A stretch of DNA of 64,000 nt from Ottelia alismoides (taxonomy: Eukaryota > Streptophyta > Magnoliopsida > Alismatales > Hydrocharitaceae). The translations under genes were made by a program, and so were the position numbers. Of the stretch, positions 46,641-59,589 are shown piece by piece. Position 1 is the stretch's first letter. Every line of letters starts with the position of its first letter. The DNA is taken from contig JAZKJV010000682.1 in NCBI GenBank assembly GCA_037367405.1, forward strand, positions 1,224,501 through 1,288,500, given 5' to 3'. The notes under the pieces are model-generated. The model saw only the letters and a list, made by a program, of their open reading frames with translations, was not told the DNA's origin and searched no databases.

Positions 46641-47700
46641 TAAATGAACGAATACAAATTCAGATAGTACCGTAATTATATTTATATTATTTTACGAATA
46701 CAAATACAAATGTTACACGAATGTAAAAAATCAAGATTCACATCCTCAAAATATGGATACGAATATGAATCAAATCTTTTACATTTTGAATATGAGTCTT
46801 TTACGAACAAATACAAATATCCAAACGAATGGAATAAAATTTCAATTTATTTAACAGCATTCCATGTTTCAAACAAACAACATATGGTATATAACATCTA
46901 TATTATATCTGATAATATAACAAATCCTCTTATGCAATCACATAAGAAATTGGTAGAATAGAATAAACATTAGAAAGTTACGATGCTATACCAGATCGGT
47001 TGCGGCTGCAAGGGAGGGCTAGGGAGACGAGGGAGGCAACTGCTTGCGGCTGCAAGGGAGGGTGAGGGAGAGCGGATGTGGCTGCGAGGGAGGGCAAGGG
47101 AGGGGCGGCTATGGCTGCGAGGGAGGGCGAGGGGGGCGATGGAGGCGGCTACGACTGAGAGGGAGGGCGAGGGAGGCGGCTGCGAGGGAGGGTGAGGTCG
47201 AGGGAGGGAGGTTGAGGCTGCGAGGGAGGACAAGGGCGAGGGAGGGCGATTGCGACTGCGACGGAGGGCAGGGGAGACGAGGGAGGGCGATTACATCTGT
47301 GTGGGAGGGCGAGGGAGGAGGTTACAAAGGAGGGTGAGGTGAGGGAGGGTGATTGCAGCTTCTATTGAGGGCAAGGAAGGCAAGAGAGGAAGAGGGAGGC
47401 GAGGAAGGAAAATGGCAGAGGTCGCAACTGATTTGGGAGTTTGATTTTGAGTTCATTTAACCCTAATTAAATAAATATATTAAATATTTAATAAGAATAT
47501 TCATATTTATACTGTAATCATTTTTTATTTGTATACGTATTCATTAAATCAAGATTCGTATTAGGATTTGTATTCGTGAAAAAATCGTTTGGAAGATTCA
47601 TATTCGTATTTGTCGATTTTATAAAAACAAGAAAAAATCCTCTTAATACAAATGCGAACGCATACAAATATAATTGCATATGTTTGTATCCTTAGGTCCA
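46640..47700. mobile_element. Probable inverted-arm element with a GAGGGAGGG repeat core
   Basis: AT-rich arms with mirrored words (ACGAATACAAATAC near 46694; GGATTTGTATTCGTG near 47563) flank a G-rich minisatellite at about 46990-47410 made of GGCTGCGAGGGAGGGCGAG-type units. Exact ends and duplication were not found. The design is like the elements at 17702-18439 and 59590-60889. Confidence 0.45.
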
Positions 47701-47854
47701 ATGATCTATGTCACGCCTACTATGACAAATGGGTTTTATTATCAGAATGCCGACTTCGTCCACAAAATCTAAATAAATCGTGATGAAACAACATAAAATC
47801 CAACAGGAATATATGTATTTTGTAATATATATACACACACAAGAAAAATAAGTT

Positions 47855-48060
47855 GCTCCATGGCCATTTTGGCCTTTTTTTTATTTTTTAGAAAATACCA
47901 CAATGTATTTTCATCACTATATCCCTCTAATATGTCATTCTAATCTTATCAGAAACAAAGACTCTTAACAAAAACTCCTAGCAATTTTAATTAGATGGAT
48001 ATATTGATGAAAATATGTGGTGGTTTTTTTTTCACTTTTTTGAATATTTTTTCAAAAATA
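47855..48060. mobile_element. Decayed MITE related to the one at 49386-49754
   Basis: It shares ATGTATTTTCATCACTATATCCCTC-like words with the arms of the MITE at 49386-49754 and has a weakly mirrored right half (GATGAAAATATGTGGTGG). Ends are not clear. Confidence 0.45.
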
Positions 48061-48908
48061 TATGCCTAATAAGCTTTTGGATTTTCTTTTGATCCCTAGA
48101 TCAATCAGGGGAGAGGACGGAAAAGCAATGCAAGTATCACTATGATTGAAAACTCATCATTGTGATGAGTGATGTATGCTCAGTTAGAAGACTTACAACG
48201 CTTCCCGGCTCTCTTCATGAGGGATGCAAGATATAAATTTAAATTACACTGCATGAAATGCAAGTCGATGAAATCACCTTAAGCAGGAATTGCTATTAGC
48301 GTGAACCACCAATTTAATTTGATCTAGGTCCAAATGTAGAGACTATAGGTGCATATAAATTTAGGGATTTGGATCTAAATTACTTGATCAAGCAATCCTA
48401 AAAACTAAGGGCTCATTCACATAAAATAAATGAAAATAAAGGTGGAAAACATAAATCACGGAAAATAAAGGAAAATAAATGGAAAAATACAGAGAATAAA
48501 AAGTAGAATGCAAAGAAAAGTGAAAAATTGAGCACGCCTCCAGGTGAACAAACACCTGGTAAAATAGCCCTGCGAGTGGTTGAATGTCTAAGAGTTTAAG
48601 TCCATGTATTACTACAAATTATAATAGCCACTCTCTCACAAAAATAAATAAAAACTAAGCTAAGCTGCTCTACTCTCTCTCCTTGTCTCCTTCATGCTCT
48701 CTCATATCGGCTTGTGAAGAAAACGTCGATCTCCACGCAACTCGGGTGCACTGGCTCTCCATAAGAAAATCACCCTCGCTCCAAGGTCCTTCGTAAAGAA
48801 GTCAATAAAAGAGATTGATCAGAACAGATAAATAAGTATTTATAGAGAAATAAAGCGGGTAAATAAGAAAATAAAAAAATAATGTATACGATATCCTACG
48901 TGTTGCTT

Positions 48909-51900
48909 ACCGGTAATGGTGCCAGTTGATCAATCGATCTGAACAGAGGTGCTTGACGTTCGATCTTAGAGGAGCATGCGGAGTCCGACAAGTTAGATCT
49001 GACAATCATTGTATCGACCCTCTCTCGACACTCGGCATGTGTTCAATCAACTACGTCAACAATCAACCCACAATATATGAAATAAAATGTAAGTGGGGTG
49101 AAATTTATTATATCCTACAAAATATGTGTATAGTCGGCAAGTGAAGTGGTCGAACCACTGAGAGCAAATTGAGGATAGGTATGATTATATTAATTAATAG
49201 AAAATAATTATAATCATTACATTATTGTTAAATTCTCTACTTTATAATTTTGTAGGTTTTTAATTATATTTATTTTTTATGGATTTTTATTTATTCTATA
49301 TTTTTTATTTTTTATTTTTGATTTTTACAAAATCTTAATTTCTTTTTGATTTTTTAAGATATAATATATATTTATAGGGTTATGTGGGGTTGTCCCCAAG
49401 GGGCAGCCAACATGGCTGCCCCCACCCCATTTTTCGTCAATTATTTTTTTATTTTAAAATAACGCCATGTATATTCATCCCTGTATCCCTCCTATATGTC
49501 ATTTGAATTTCATCAAAAACATAGACTCATATGCCTTACATCTAGAATAAGTACGATTAGAGCATTTGTAAGATCATTATAATTACCTGTTCTAGATGGA
49601 GGGCATATGAGTCTCTGTTTTCTAACGAAATTGGAATGACATATAGAAGGGATATAGGGATGAATATACATGGTGATATTTTTCAAAAAAATAAAAAAAA
49701 GTGTGGAAAATGGGGTGGGGGCAGCCATGTCGGCTTCCCCTAGGGGGCATGCCCATTTTTTCCATATTTATATATAGTAATAATGATATTACAAATATTA
49801 TAAAATAATATGTAGATATAGTAAATATATATAAGGAACAATCCTTTTTTTGAAATTTCTAAAATATAATATATATTTATAAGTAATAATAATGATAATA
49901 TATAGTATATAAGTCTTACAGGGTATATATAGTATATACAAGGTTTTATCATTTTAAGCATATATAAATACACTCAAAATTCAAAAAATACAAATATTTT
50001 TGTGTTTTTAATGTTTTTCTCCATTTTTATGATTATATATTTGGTAATTTTTAGGTATTTTTAAAGTAATAAAATGTATAAAATAGTGATAAAAAATATT
50101 TCGAATTGTTTCAATTTTAAAAATATATAATAGTGTCAAAATTTCCCAAAATTATTTTTAATATATACTATATAATATAAATAAAAATATAGAATAAAAA
50201 ACCTTTTTTAATGATTTTTATAGTGTTTTACTATTTTTTAATTTTTAAGGTTTTCCTTTCGTAATTTTTGTTATTTTTGATCTGAAGGTAGAATATATAG
50301 AAATATAATTGTACTATTTTTTTTTGGAATTTTTAAAGATAGTTTTATTTTTTATATTTTAATATGTAAATAGGGAAGAAATTGCTCTTTTTCTATTTTA
50401 ATAAATAGGAAAATAACTTAAAATGCCAAATAAAAATTTGGGCATGAACAAGCTATGTAGCAAGCTTTCATGTATTTTTCATACACTGTTTAGATCATTT
50501 AAACCATTTAATAAAAATAAAAAACAAGAAATTAAAAATACAAACTGGTAGGGACCTATTTGCAATTTAAATAAAGTATAAATACATTTAATAACATTGG
50601 AAATTAAAGTCTAGGGGCACACAAATAATTTCCCAATTAAATCCGCATTTAATATGTGTCTTGTAGCGGTATATATGCAATCAAACTTAAAGTGGGGTCC
50701 TGATAGCAATATTTCCAAAATATAACACTTAATCTACAAATTATGGGGCTAAACATAAATACATAAACCTGTGAGGGCTAGGTTGCAAAATTCTCCACCG
50801 CACGTGATACACATGAGGTGAGTAATCACAGGACCAAATCGTTAATACAAGAAGTTCAGGGGGTACTTGCAAATATAACAGAAATATTCAAACTATGATA
50901 TAGATTTACAGAGACATATATTGAATACAAAAAGCTAACTGGTGTGGAGTGATGTTTACCCCCCTAAAGGGAAGCCGATGGATGGAGCACCGCGTGCCAC
51001 ATAGCTCACTCAAATGGATCGAACGATCGAGGCGAGGCGTCGTTTCATTTTTTATCAACGCCCAAGATTAGAGTAGGGCGACCTTCATCATCCGTCTCCA
51101 AGAAGATGCAAGAACAATGTTCTTGTGCTGCCTCAATCCACGATATCTCCATCCTTCGAGCATCTTTCTCTTCTCCAACAAGCCCTGCTCCTTCTTGTGG
51201 GCCAGCTATATCTGCAAGGAGTCCTCAGATGGCTCCAGGTCCCATCGATGGGGATCTAGAAGGTCTTCAAAGTCCAGCTACCTGGGCCTCAGAATCTAAG
51301 TCTATTCTGGTCCAAGTAAGGCTTCCAGGGTTTCTACCTACAATAAAAACATTAAGGGGGTCGAGAGGGTCGCTCTCGACCCGTTGTTGAAGTTGCTACA
51401 CACGGGATATCAAACTGTGGTGAGCTCCCACGATAGGCGGCGGAGGGAGCTCTGATCGAGCTTTGATATGTGCATGATCAAAGGGAAAAATGGGGGTTTC
51501 GATAAAGAAGATGAAGAGGATGAAAATGGAGGCAAAGACATGGTGGATTACAATCGAGATCACAATAGACGGTGGCCAGAGCTCTAGAGCTCCGACAAAG
51601 CTTAAACCTAAAATTAAACTAAACTAACAATTAATTGCTGAAAATAAAGCCTACACTAAATTGTTGGAATCAAACTATCCTAAGAATGAATAAAAGAGCA
51701 ACTCAAACCTGATGGAATCAGGGAGCATATGGACCTCTGTTGGAGTTGGAAAGGTTGGCGGTGGTAGACGATTTCTCACCGCCTTGTCCTCACCGATAGG
51801 TTTGGGAGTTGCATTGTCAACGGAGATGCAGTGCAAGGGGTTCCTTTTGGGTTACGGAGGGTGAAGGAAGGATCCAAATCAAAAAGGATGCAGGGGTGCT

Positions 51901-52200
51901 TATTTATAGAACATGACGGGGGGGGGACAAAAGGGGCTGATCGAGTACGTGAAGGAGATGAAGAGTTGATGGATGCTAGGAGGCTAGTGAGATGGAGGGC
52001 AGTATGGTACGCAATTTTGGTGAAGGAACCAAGGTTCCTCGAGCAGTAATTCACGGCCAAAAAAAGGGAGAAGGTCGGGCTCCTGTGACTCTAACAGGAG
52101 TCAGAAGGGCGGGAGGTACTGTTGACCAGCAGGTCAACAAAAGGAGAGCCCGGGTTGGTCCTCATGGACTAACCAAAAAATTATAGTGAGTAAATCTCTT
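48909..52200 (-). mobile_element. Decayed Ty3/gypsy LTR and primer site (minus strand)
   Basis: At 48925-48909 the minus strand reads TGGCACCATTACCGG, a mutated version of the gypsy primer site TGGCGCCGTTGCCGG. The sequence on its upstream side (49150-48926) resembles the end of the gypsy LTR at 28875 in layout (a TTCGACC...TTGCC segment followed by about 200 bp to the primer site). Further on, 50400-51700 has phrases and GC shifts typical of long gypsy LTRs. No internal coding region remains. Limits are rough. Confidence 0.35.
49386..49754. mobile_element. Near-palindromic MITE, arms about 160 bp
   Basis: The left arm (CAACATGGCTGCCCCCACCCC, then ATGTATATTCATCCCTGTATCCCTCCTATATGTCATT) is mirrored by the right arm (…GGAATGACATATAGAAGGGATATAGGGATGAATATACAT…GGTGGGGGCAGCCATGTCGG, in pieces). 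The centre is short, so a transcript would fold into one long hairpin. No coding capacity; target duplication not resolved. Confidence 0.8.
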
Positions 52201-55200
52201 ATATAATTGACTAAAAATACTAAATAAATTTATTAAATAAAAGCCAAACATGAAAAGTGGTTCTTATTTTATGTATTATTTTATTATGATTTTATTTATT
52301 TCTACAAACTAATTTATTAGGTGTTAATTTTTACATGTATACATATATGTATAAATACCTGTATTTTAGGTATTTTATTTTGTATTTTATATTTTATTAT
52401 TGTATGTACATATTTTATCCATTTACAGTATATATATTCATATTTTTATTGTGTTTTTTGTATTTTTATTTTTATGCCTAAATAAATAGGTACATATACA
52501 TTATAGGTGTAATATACCTATATAATTTAATACATTCTTTATTTGATAAATTTTAATGCTTTTATTTTGTGTTTATTTTTTAATATATTTCAAATAATAT
52601 TTACAGGTATTTGAAGAAGAATTAAAATACAAAGAATGAATTAATTGAATTTTATATACAAGTTCACAATACAATAGGGACCCCAAAGCCAACTTTTGCA
52701 TCGTAACTCTATTTTTAATGAAACTACCTTCATTAGATAGATAATTAAGTTTTGTTAACAATAAAGATGAGTTTGGTAAATTTTGAGCTCATATGGAGGA
52801 GATGTAGGTCTGTAAAGTTTTGTTTGCGGCTTTTTCCTTTGTGTGTCCCAAGTGCATTATGCATTACTTTTATGTGCAATTATATTTGTATTTTCTTTGT
52901 ACTTTAATGTACAAGATTCATGTCGAGGGTTTTATTATTTTAGATACATAAAATGCAAAAAAAAAAAGATCAAAGAAGGTTATTTATTGAAGAATAAACT
53001 AAGGGTTTTTCATGTATTTTTTGTACAATTAATCACCCCATCTCCTCCTACTTTATTCATTGTTGATCATGTCAATATTGACATGGTCTCAGGGTCTAGG
53101 GTCATTTAATATCTTTGATACTTCATTTCTTTTTTTCTTTCCTTTATTCTTTTATTTTAGAATTAAATACATGTATTTATACAGTACTTATGTGCCCAAT
53201 AATGAATGTTATTTTGTACAAATTAATGCTATTTGCATGTATTTATCTAGGTATTTAAGACCAAAACGAAATAATAAAGATGATGAAATGGAGATTCATC
53301 ACACGTCAAGTCAAAAGCACATGCACGAGAGAGCAGCATGAGATGAATTGCAGTTTACATGTGACACATCAAAAAGGCATGAATGAAGGAATTCAGGAAA
53401 TGTGAGAGGAAACAGAATTTTTCGGTGCACTACAAAAATGTGCTACAGTAACAACTCGTGCATGAGAGAGGAGCATGGGAGGGAAAATTTCACTTCGCCT
53501 ATGATACGGGAAAAGGCAGAGAGGAAGCAATTTGGAAAAGGCGAGGGATGCATTTTTTTGGTGAAAATGTGTTGCAATATCAACCTCACGGACTTTAATA
53601 TATAATTTAATATATAATAAGATTTGATTTTCATACATATAAAATTATTTTTGCATGTACAACATAAAATACTATACATACACAATACGTTAACTTTTGG
53701 CTTTATAGTAGAATTATAGATACAGAACCTAGTCTTACAAGAAGTTGGTATGGATGTGTTAGTTCTTAATTAACACCATTTGTTAAAGGTTTTGGGTTCA
53801 GCTATGTCAACACCACTATGTTTTTTTCTATTCTTCCCATTCTTCCCATGTCATTCTGAAATCTATTCCATCTTGCTCTATAGGCAAGGCAATTCAATTA
53901 TCCTATAACACTTCATTCAAAGTTATCCTACGACACTTCATTCAAAGTTATATTTTCGTTTCAGTGTTTGATCTTGCCTTCGCTCTCTCAACATTTTGGT
54001 TTACTAGTACTATATGAGTTAATTCGCCCAACTGACTCGGACTTCATGCTCAAGTGGAAGGAGAAAAGATCGTAGTATCACGATTGTTGATTTGAAGTGA
54101 AAATCTCGTAGTGATAAGCAATCTTTCAACCTACTTTATGAAATTACAATTGGAGCCAAAATTGCTTAGGCATCTAAGGAGAATCTACTAATCTCAATAA
54201 CTTGATATATCTTGTACTGATTGACATCCATTTGAAGGAATATCTTTTAAGATACCTATTAGATGTTGGGGTAAATTACAAAGAAGGCCCGATCGATGCC
54301 CCAATTCCCAATTATGAATCTCATATTTGAAATGTAACAAAGAATATACTAAACTTTCAATTTTATGTTTTAATGTTGACATAGAATGATCGTAAAAACT
54401 TACAGAAACATATAATTGAGACAAAAAAAAGATCAGACATCTCTTTGTTGCATTTCAAAAATGAGACCTCTAATTGAAAATCGATGCGTATTTGAGGTCT
54501 TAATTTCATCATTACCCCTAGATTGAATGATTTTCAGAATGTAGCCATTTTTTTAAATTTTATGGTCCATTTATAAAGATTAGTTTTAAAAAAAATTAAA
54601 ATCTAAACTATAAGGAGAGATTTCAATATACAGCATATGCTTTGAGTATCTAGCTCTATATTTTGATGATTATTTAAATTATCTTGTAGTTGGGTTGATC
54701 CACATTTGAAACATAGGCGCCTCAGAACTTATAATGTGCCCTCCGTACAATAGGTTAACCTTAATAATTAATTTTTTAAATCTTTATGATCTACATCTTC
54801 GATTCTATTCATTTATTATACATAATAATGAGGTTATTTTGACACTCCATTTATTATGATCTACATCTTATATACGTAATTATATAAGATGTGCATGCTC
54901 CCGTATCTACTCGTATTGATTATGGAAGGAAGCAAAGATGCCGTGGACGTGTAGGACTGGGTATGTTAAATAAATCAATTAATTAATTAATTAAGGTTCC
55001 CATTCCTGCCAGGGAAGGCAAAACATGCCCTTATTTTCGGGGATAAGGGCATGTTAGGGAGACTGGGGGACACGCTCATCTGTCCAATGACCCATGCCAT
55101 GCTCCTCTCCAACTCTAAATTTCTAATTAATTCAGTTAATATATAAATATATTAATAAATAAATATATATCACAAAATATATACGTACTGATCATGTTAA

Positions 55201-56253
55201 CTTAAATCTCTTCTCTTGCTCAATCTGCACCAATGTCTTTGAAATTGAGTTAGAGATTGAACCGGAAACCCTGCTTAAAAGATTGCATTCCGTTGAACCA
55301 CGAACTTAAATCGAACAACCAGACGATGACATCGTTAATCTTTATAACTGGACTAAACCAACCTGATAGGGAAAAATGATTGAATCGGTTCATCAAACCG
55401 AAAGGAATCAAAATGTATATAAAGTACACACTCAAATGTACTTGAATTAGATATAAAATATGCAATCGATGTATATATCTTACCATATATATAAATTATT
55501 TTTTTATGCAACATCAAATGTTATATATATATATAATTTAAAATAAATACTAAAAAAGTTCAATAATATGATAATCTTTTTTTAAAGAAATTATGGTGGA
55601 CTAGCTGGTTAAGAGTTTCTTACGAGTGACTAATAGATTCAACTCATATCGACATCATTATTTTTAAATAAAATCAAAATTGAATTGTGGTTCTGTTTCG
55701 CTTGAATCATGTTAAACCGAGATTGATTATACTAGTTGTTTAACCAAAACTCAGACTTCCGAACAAAACCGGTAAGAACCGTTTAACCAAAACCATACAG
55801 TTAATTTTCAAGATACTAGTCCGTACACATTTTGATGCAGGAAAGATCTGTCATATTTTGGTCCAATGACTACTACTATGTACAGCTACAACACTGCTAT
55901 GTTGTTGAAGGCTTGTCGATACATTGGCTTCTGAACAAGTTTAATAATTTAAGTTGTGCTTAAGACAAAGTTGGAAGATTACCATGATTTAAATTCTAGT
56001 ACACACAATGTTTCACCTTCTGCACTTTGATAGTGGACGTCCTTTGTTTGAAAATAGAATACTAAATCATTCACATTTTCAACAATGAAAAAGGAAAATG
56101 TTATTATTACAATTGAGCCTGGACTCTCCACTTTTTGTTCTTTTATAAAATCTGAATTAGTTGTCCAAACTAAGCAAAGTTTTCAAATAAAATAAATAGA
56201 TGTAAACTTTTTTCTCGTTACTTTAATAGGTATAAATCCGTTAAAAATTTAAA
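52200..56253. other. AT-rich region without recognised genes
   Basis: Strongly AT-rich, with many short frames and no family motif. A perfect hairpin lies at 55022-55055 (annotated separately) and a (TTAA)n run near 54980. A tRNA-like word pair (GGTTAAGAGTTTCTTACGAG...GATTCAACTC, about 55605) recalls the repeat at 14899-15742 but is too weak to call. Confidence 0.5.
55022..55055. repeat. Perfect 13-bp hairpin
   Basis: AACATGCCCTTAT (55022-55034) and ATAAGGGCATGTT (55043-55055) are exact inverses around an 8-base loop TTTCGGGG. No following T-run on either strand marks it as a simple terminator, and no gene adjoins it. Confidence 0.8.
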
Positions 56254-57557
56254 GTTTTTTTTTTCAATTTTGCCCATCAGAAATATTTCAATATCAGTTA
56301 TACCCTTCCCCTTTTTTGGAATATTAGTTAAGCTTCTGACTTCTTCCACAACAATCACTTGTGCTCCTTGGATTAATTGCAGTCAAACCCCATTCCAAAT
56401 GAATGTTAACTTTGTAGACACATGGGTAATTAGATAAAAATGGAGGGTAGAACTATCTTTTTCTTCCCCAATTCTTCTTTCTCTTCCTTCCGCTCTTCCT
56501 CCCTCTCCAGCCCTTCCTCCTGTTCCTCCACCCCTCCTTCTAGACCCTCCTTGGATCATCCATTATCCAAGGATTGTGGCTCTTTGCTCTTGTACGGTTG
56601 GGATCTAAGGGGGCTTCACTCGGATGGTAAAGCTCCAAGTGACTTTTCAATGGTTGAGATCAATAGGGGGAGGGACAAACGATGGTAGCTGTAGGTATCC
56701 CCCTTTTGCCTCTATTTTCTTTGCAAGGTACATCTTCTCACCGACGATGCAAGATGGGAGCGTGTATTGTGCCAAATTCATCTAGATGCTGAAGGAGGAG
56801 TTGATCAAAGGAATTAATATCGAGCTTCGTCTAGACGAGACACAAGACTCCACGTGCCTACCCCGACTCAGGCAACATGATCTTGGCGGTGAAGATGAAA
56901 CCTCACTATGGTGTAGATGTAGAAGACGGAGGTGGTGGAGCGGTGCTACAATCGAGATGGGGTTGGGATCCTTGGGGTGCTCCTGTGATACCACGTTTGT
57001 TGCTTCTGGAGATCAGGAGAAGAAGATCGCAAAGGCTGAAGTCGAGGCTCCTTCCGCAAAAAAGAGAACTAAGCTATTATATGTTGTGGCATTCCCATGT
57101 TGTTTGATTCTTACTGTTGCGTCGTCAAGGTTCCACAGATGGTGGCCAATGTAATGTCGGATTGCGAGGACTGAAGAGTGAAGGCGGTCCACAGGAGGGA
57201 CTCTTACGGATTGGGCACGACAAGGAGTAGCCCAATGATCGGGGAATGGAATTTGGGCACTATCCTTTCTGCAACTCGATATGCTAGGTTCCTTGCGGTG
57301 ATGCTCATTAGTGACTTGCGAGAGGAGATGAGTCTGCTTGTCAGGCGTAGATAGGGAAGGATGGATGGTTCACTCCAGTGTCGTGATGGTGGAGAGGGAC
57401 ATGGTACTTCGGTGATGAGGGCCATAGAGGAATTGATATCGAGGTGTAGAAAGGAGATGAAGAGATATAAAAGGTGGTGGCATTGGATATCAGATTTTGT
57501 CAACTGGGTTGGATTTCTAGATCACGAAATGGGAAGAAAGTAGGCGGAGGAGAAGAA

Positions 57558-57589
<32 letters not shown>

Positions 57590-58053
57590 AGAAGAAGAAA
57601 GAAGAAGAAAGAAGAAGAAGAAGATAAGGGTTGAGTAGAAAGAAAGGAGTAAGAAGACAGTTAATTGGGAATGGAGGATAGATGCCCAGAAGAAGCTTGA
57701 GGTTGAGTTTCGATCTTCACTCAAGGGTTGGCAAACCCAAGCTCGAGCAAGAGCTTGAAGCTGTTGCGACAAAGGTAGGTGTACCTTCGGATCTTGTTAC
57801 AAGGGATGATGATGTTGGTGTTCAAGGGATGGGGGATGTTGGGGGTGGAAGGGGAATGTTTGGATAGTTATGCTCCCCTTAACCACACAATGGTTTGAAA
57901 AAACCACGGTTAAGTTCAACTCATTGACGACTAAATTAATGAAAGGGCACAAATGATAGATGACGATAAGTTAGGAGCGCAGTCTATATTCCAAAAAAGA
58001 AGGAGTATAATTGATATTACAATATCTCAAAGAGGCACAACCGATAAAAACCC
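56254..58053. mobile_element. MULE-1: Mutator-like element, 1.8 kb, 9-bp target duplication
   Basis: A perfect 9-bp duplication AAATTTAAA flanks it (56245-56253 and 58054-58062). The arms are mirrored over 150 bp or more, with words such as ATATCAGTTATACCC, TTTTTTGGAATATTAG and CACTTGTGC on the left and their inverses on the right. The same arm sequence occurs in MULE-2. The interior (about 56440-57860) is G-rich on the plus strand and has unassigned frames (for example 56786-57154), so a captured gene fragment is possible. No transposase is seen. Confidence 0.87.
57547..57625 (+). repeat. (GAA)n microsatellite
   Basis: About 75 bases of GAA/GAG/AAG triplets inside MULE-1. On the minus strand it gives a serine run in a frame I do not regard as a gene. 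Confidence 0.9.
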
Positions 58054-58192
58054 AAATTTAAAATGCAGGTTGGTCACATATCTCACTCATTATATAACAT
58101 GTCCCCTTTTGCAACACGTTTTATTGAGAGCCATTACTTCTTTTTTTTAGAAAAGATCAAATTCATTCATTTAGGGAAAAAGCATAAACTCA

Positions 58193-58502
58193 CACTACAA
58201 GAAAAAAGAGTTATGGTTACGGAATGTGACTACGGAAACTTGTGGCCACGATAATTCCGTGGCCACTATTTTCTCGTAGCTACAATTTCATGGCCAAAGT
58301 CTTAATACAAGAGCTGCGGCCACGCAAATTCTGTAGTCACTTGTAGTGGTCATGACATATTCGTGGTTAGAGAACTCTCGCGACGAGACTTTTGGCTACA
58401 GCTACTGGCCACGACGTGTTGTGGCCAGAGTCCAATTTTGTGGCCACAAGCCCCACATCCGTAGGCATAGTTATGTAGCCACAACTTATTTTCCTTGTAG
58501 TG
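58193..58502. mobile_element. CACTA-type MITE (310 bp), TCA duplication
   Basis: The left end CACTACAAGAAAA and right end TTTTCCTTGTAGTG are the classic inverted ends of En/Spm-CACTA elements. A 3-bp duplication TCA flanks it (58190-58192 and 58503-58505), as expected. The interior is full of GTGGCCAC-type subterminal words and encodes nothing. Confidence 0.93.
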
Positions 58503-59258
58503 TCACAATGTTTAATATTACATATGCAATGTGAAGATGATCGGGCTAATTAAAATTTAACTACCAAAGATATAAAACGAGGAGTGGGAGAGATCTCTAA
58601 TAAGGAAGCTCTTTGCTGGCGGTCGAAGAATCGTTGGGTGATTTTCACCCCATTTTCAGGCTTTTGATGAATGCCCGTCCGAGCAAATTGTTTCAGCCCA
58701 AATGCTCTCTTGATGATTCTATGGCTTGTCTTTGGCTCTCCCAACCACACTTCATGCTTGAGGTTGCCTCTGAAATGCTCTTATGGCCGTGGCTTAACGG
58801 CAAAGTTTTACTTCACAGTCATTGAATAGGTGTATGTAATTTTCCAGATGTTGTGTTATTGGCAAAGATGACATATCGCAGATAATATCGGTATGAAGTC
58901 CAAATCGACATATCACCGACAATATTAATATGAACCAAAATTGTCATATCGTCGACAGTATTGACATGAAGCCAAAATCAATTTATCGCCCAAAATATAG
59001 ATATGAAGTCAAAATCCACATATCGATGACATGCCATCGAAATCGACCCCAAATTACAATAGGAAACAAAGAAAGGGCACAAAAGGGGATATTGTCACTT
59101 CGTTGACTTTTCAGTGGCCTGGATTTGTAGGCAACAATATCATAGGCAACAATAGTGTGTGGGTTTGTAGGCGCTTGTGCCGCAGTTCAATACTCCAGGA
59201 AAGCAGCTATTGTAAACGTAGTGGTGACCGAGGCCGCATGTTAAAGTGATTTTACTAG
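58503..59258. other. Region with a short tandem repeat, no gene recognised
   Basis: Frames here (for example minus 58750-58550) are short and unassigned. The repeat at 58869-59036 is annotated separately. Confidence 0.5.
58869..59036 (+). repeat. About 37-bp tandem repeat, 4.5 imperfect copies
   Basis: Units follow the pattern ACATATCGNCGACAATATTGATATGAAGCCAAAATC with substitutions. They start near 58869, 58906, 58942, 58979 and 59016. Confidence 0.75.
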
Positions 59259-59589
59259 TTATTCAACCCGTGGGAAAGATATAAGAGATTCATCATTAAA
59301 CTATCAAAATATTATACGCTTCACTTGCGGATGGGGGGATCAGATCCATCTTACACAACAACTTAGAAAAAAAACTGTTTGAGTCGAGGATTTACTATTT
59401 CATATGGTTACTAACGCATGATAAAATAACAACTCTAGACCAACTGTGAAAATTAAATATATCTTCTGTTAATAGATATAATCTTTTCAAGGAAAACCTT
59501 GAGCATTACTTGCATCTTTTCAAAAATTGTGATGTAACCAGAGAGATTTTTCATAAATGTGGCATTCAATCAAACTTCGATAAAATTTA

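Noticed and set aside
46442..46675. Divergent plus-strand gene next to the RAB5IF-like promoter
   Set aside because: No known domain, no convincing splice sites, and the frame runs into the AT-rich arm of a repeat.
47044..47337. Frame rich in R, E and G on the plus strand, and its antisense S/P-rich frame
   Set aside because: By-product of the GAGGGAGGG tandem repeat; no conserved motif.
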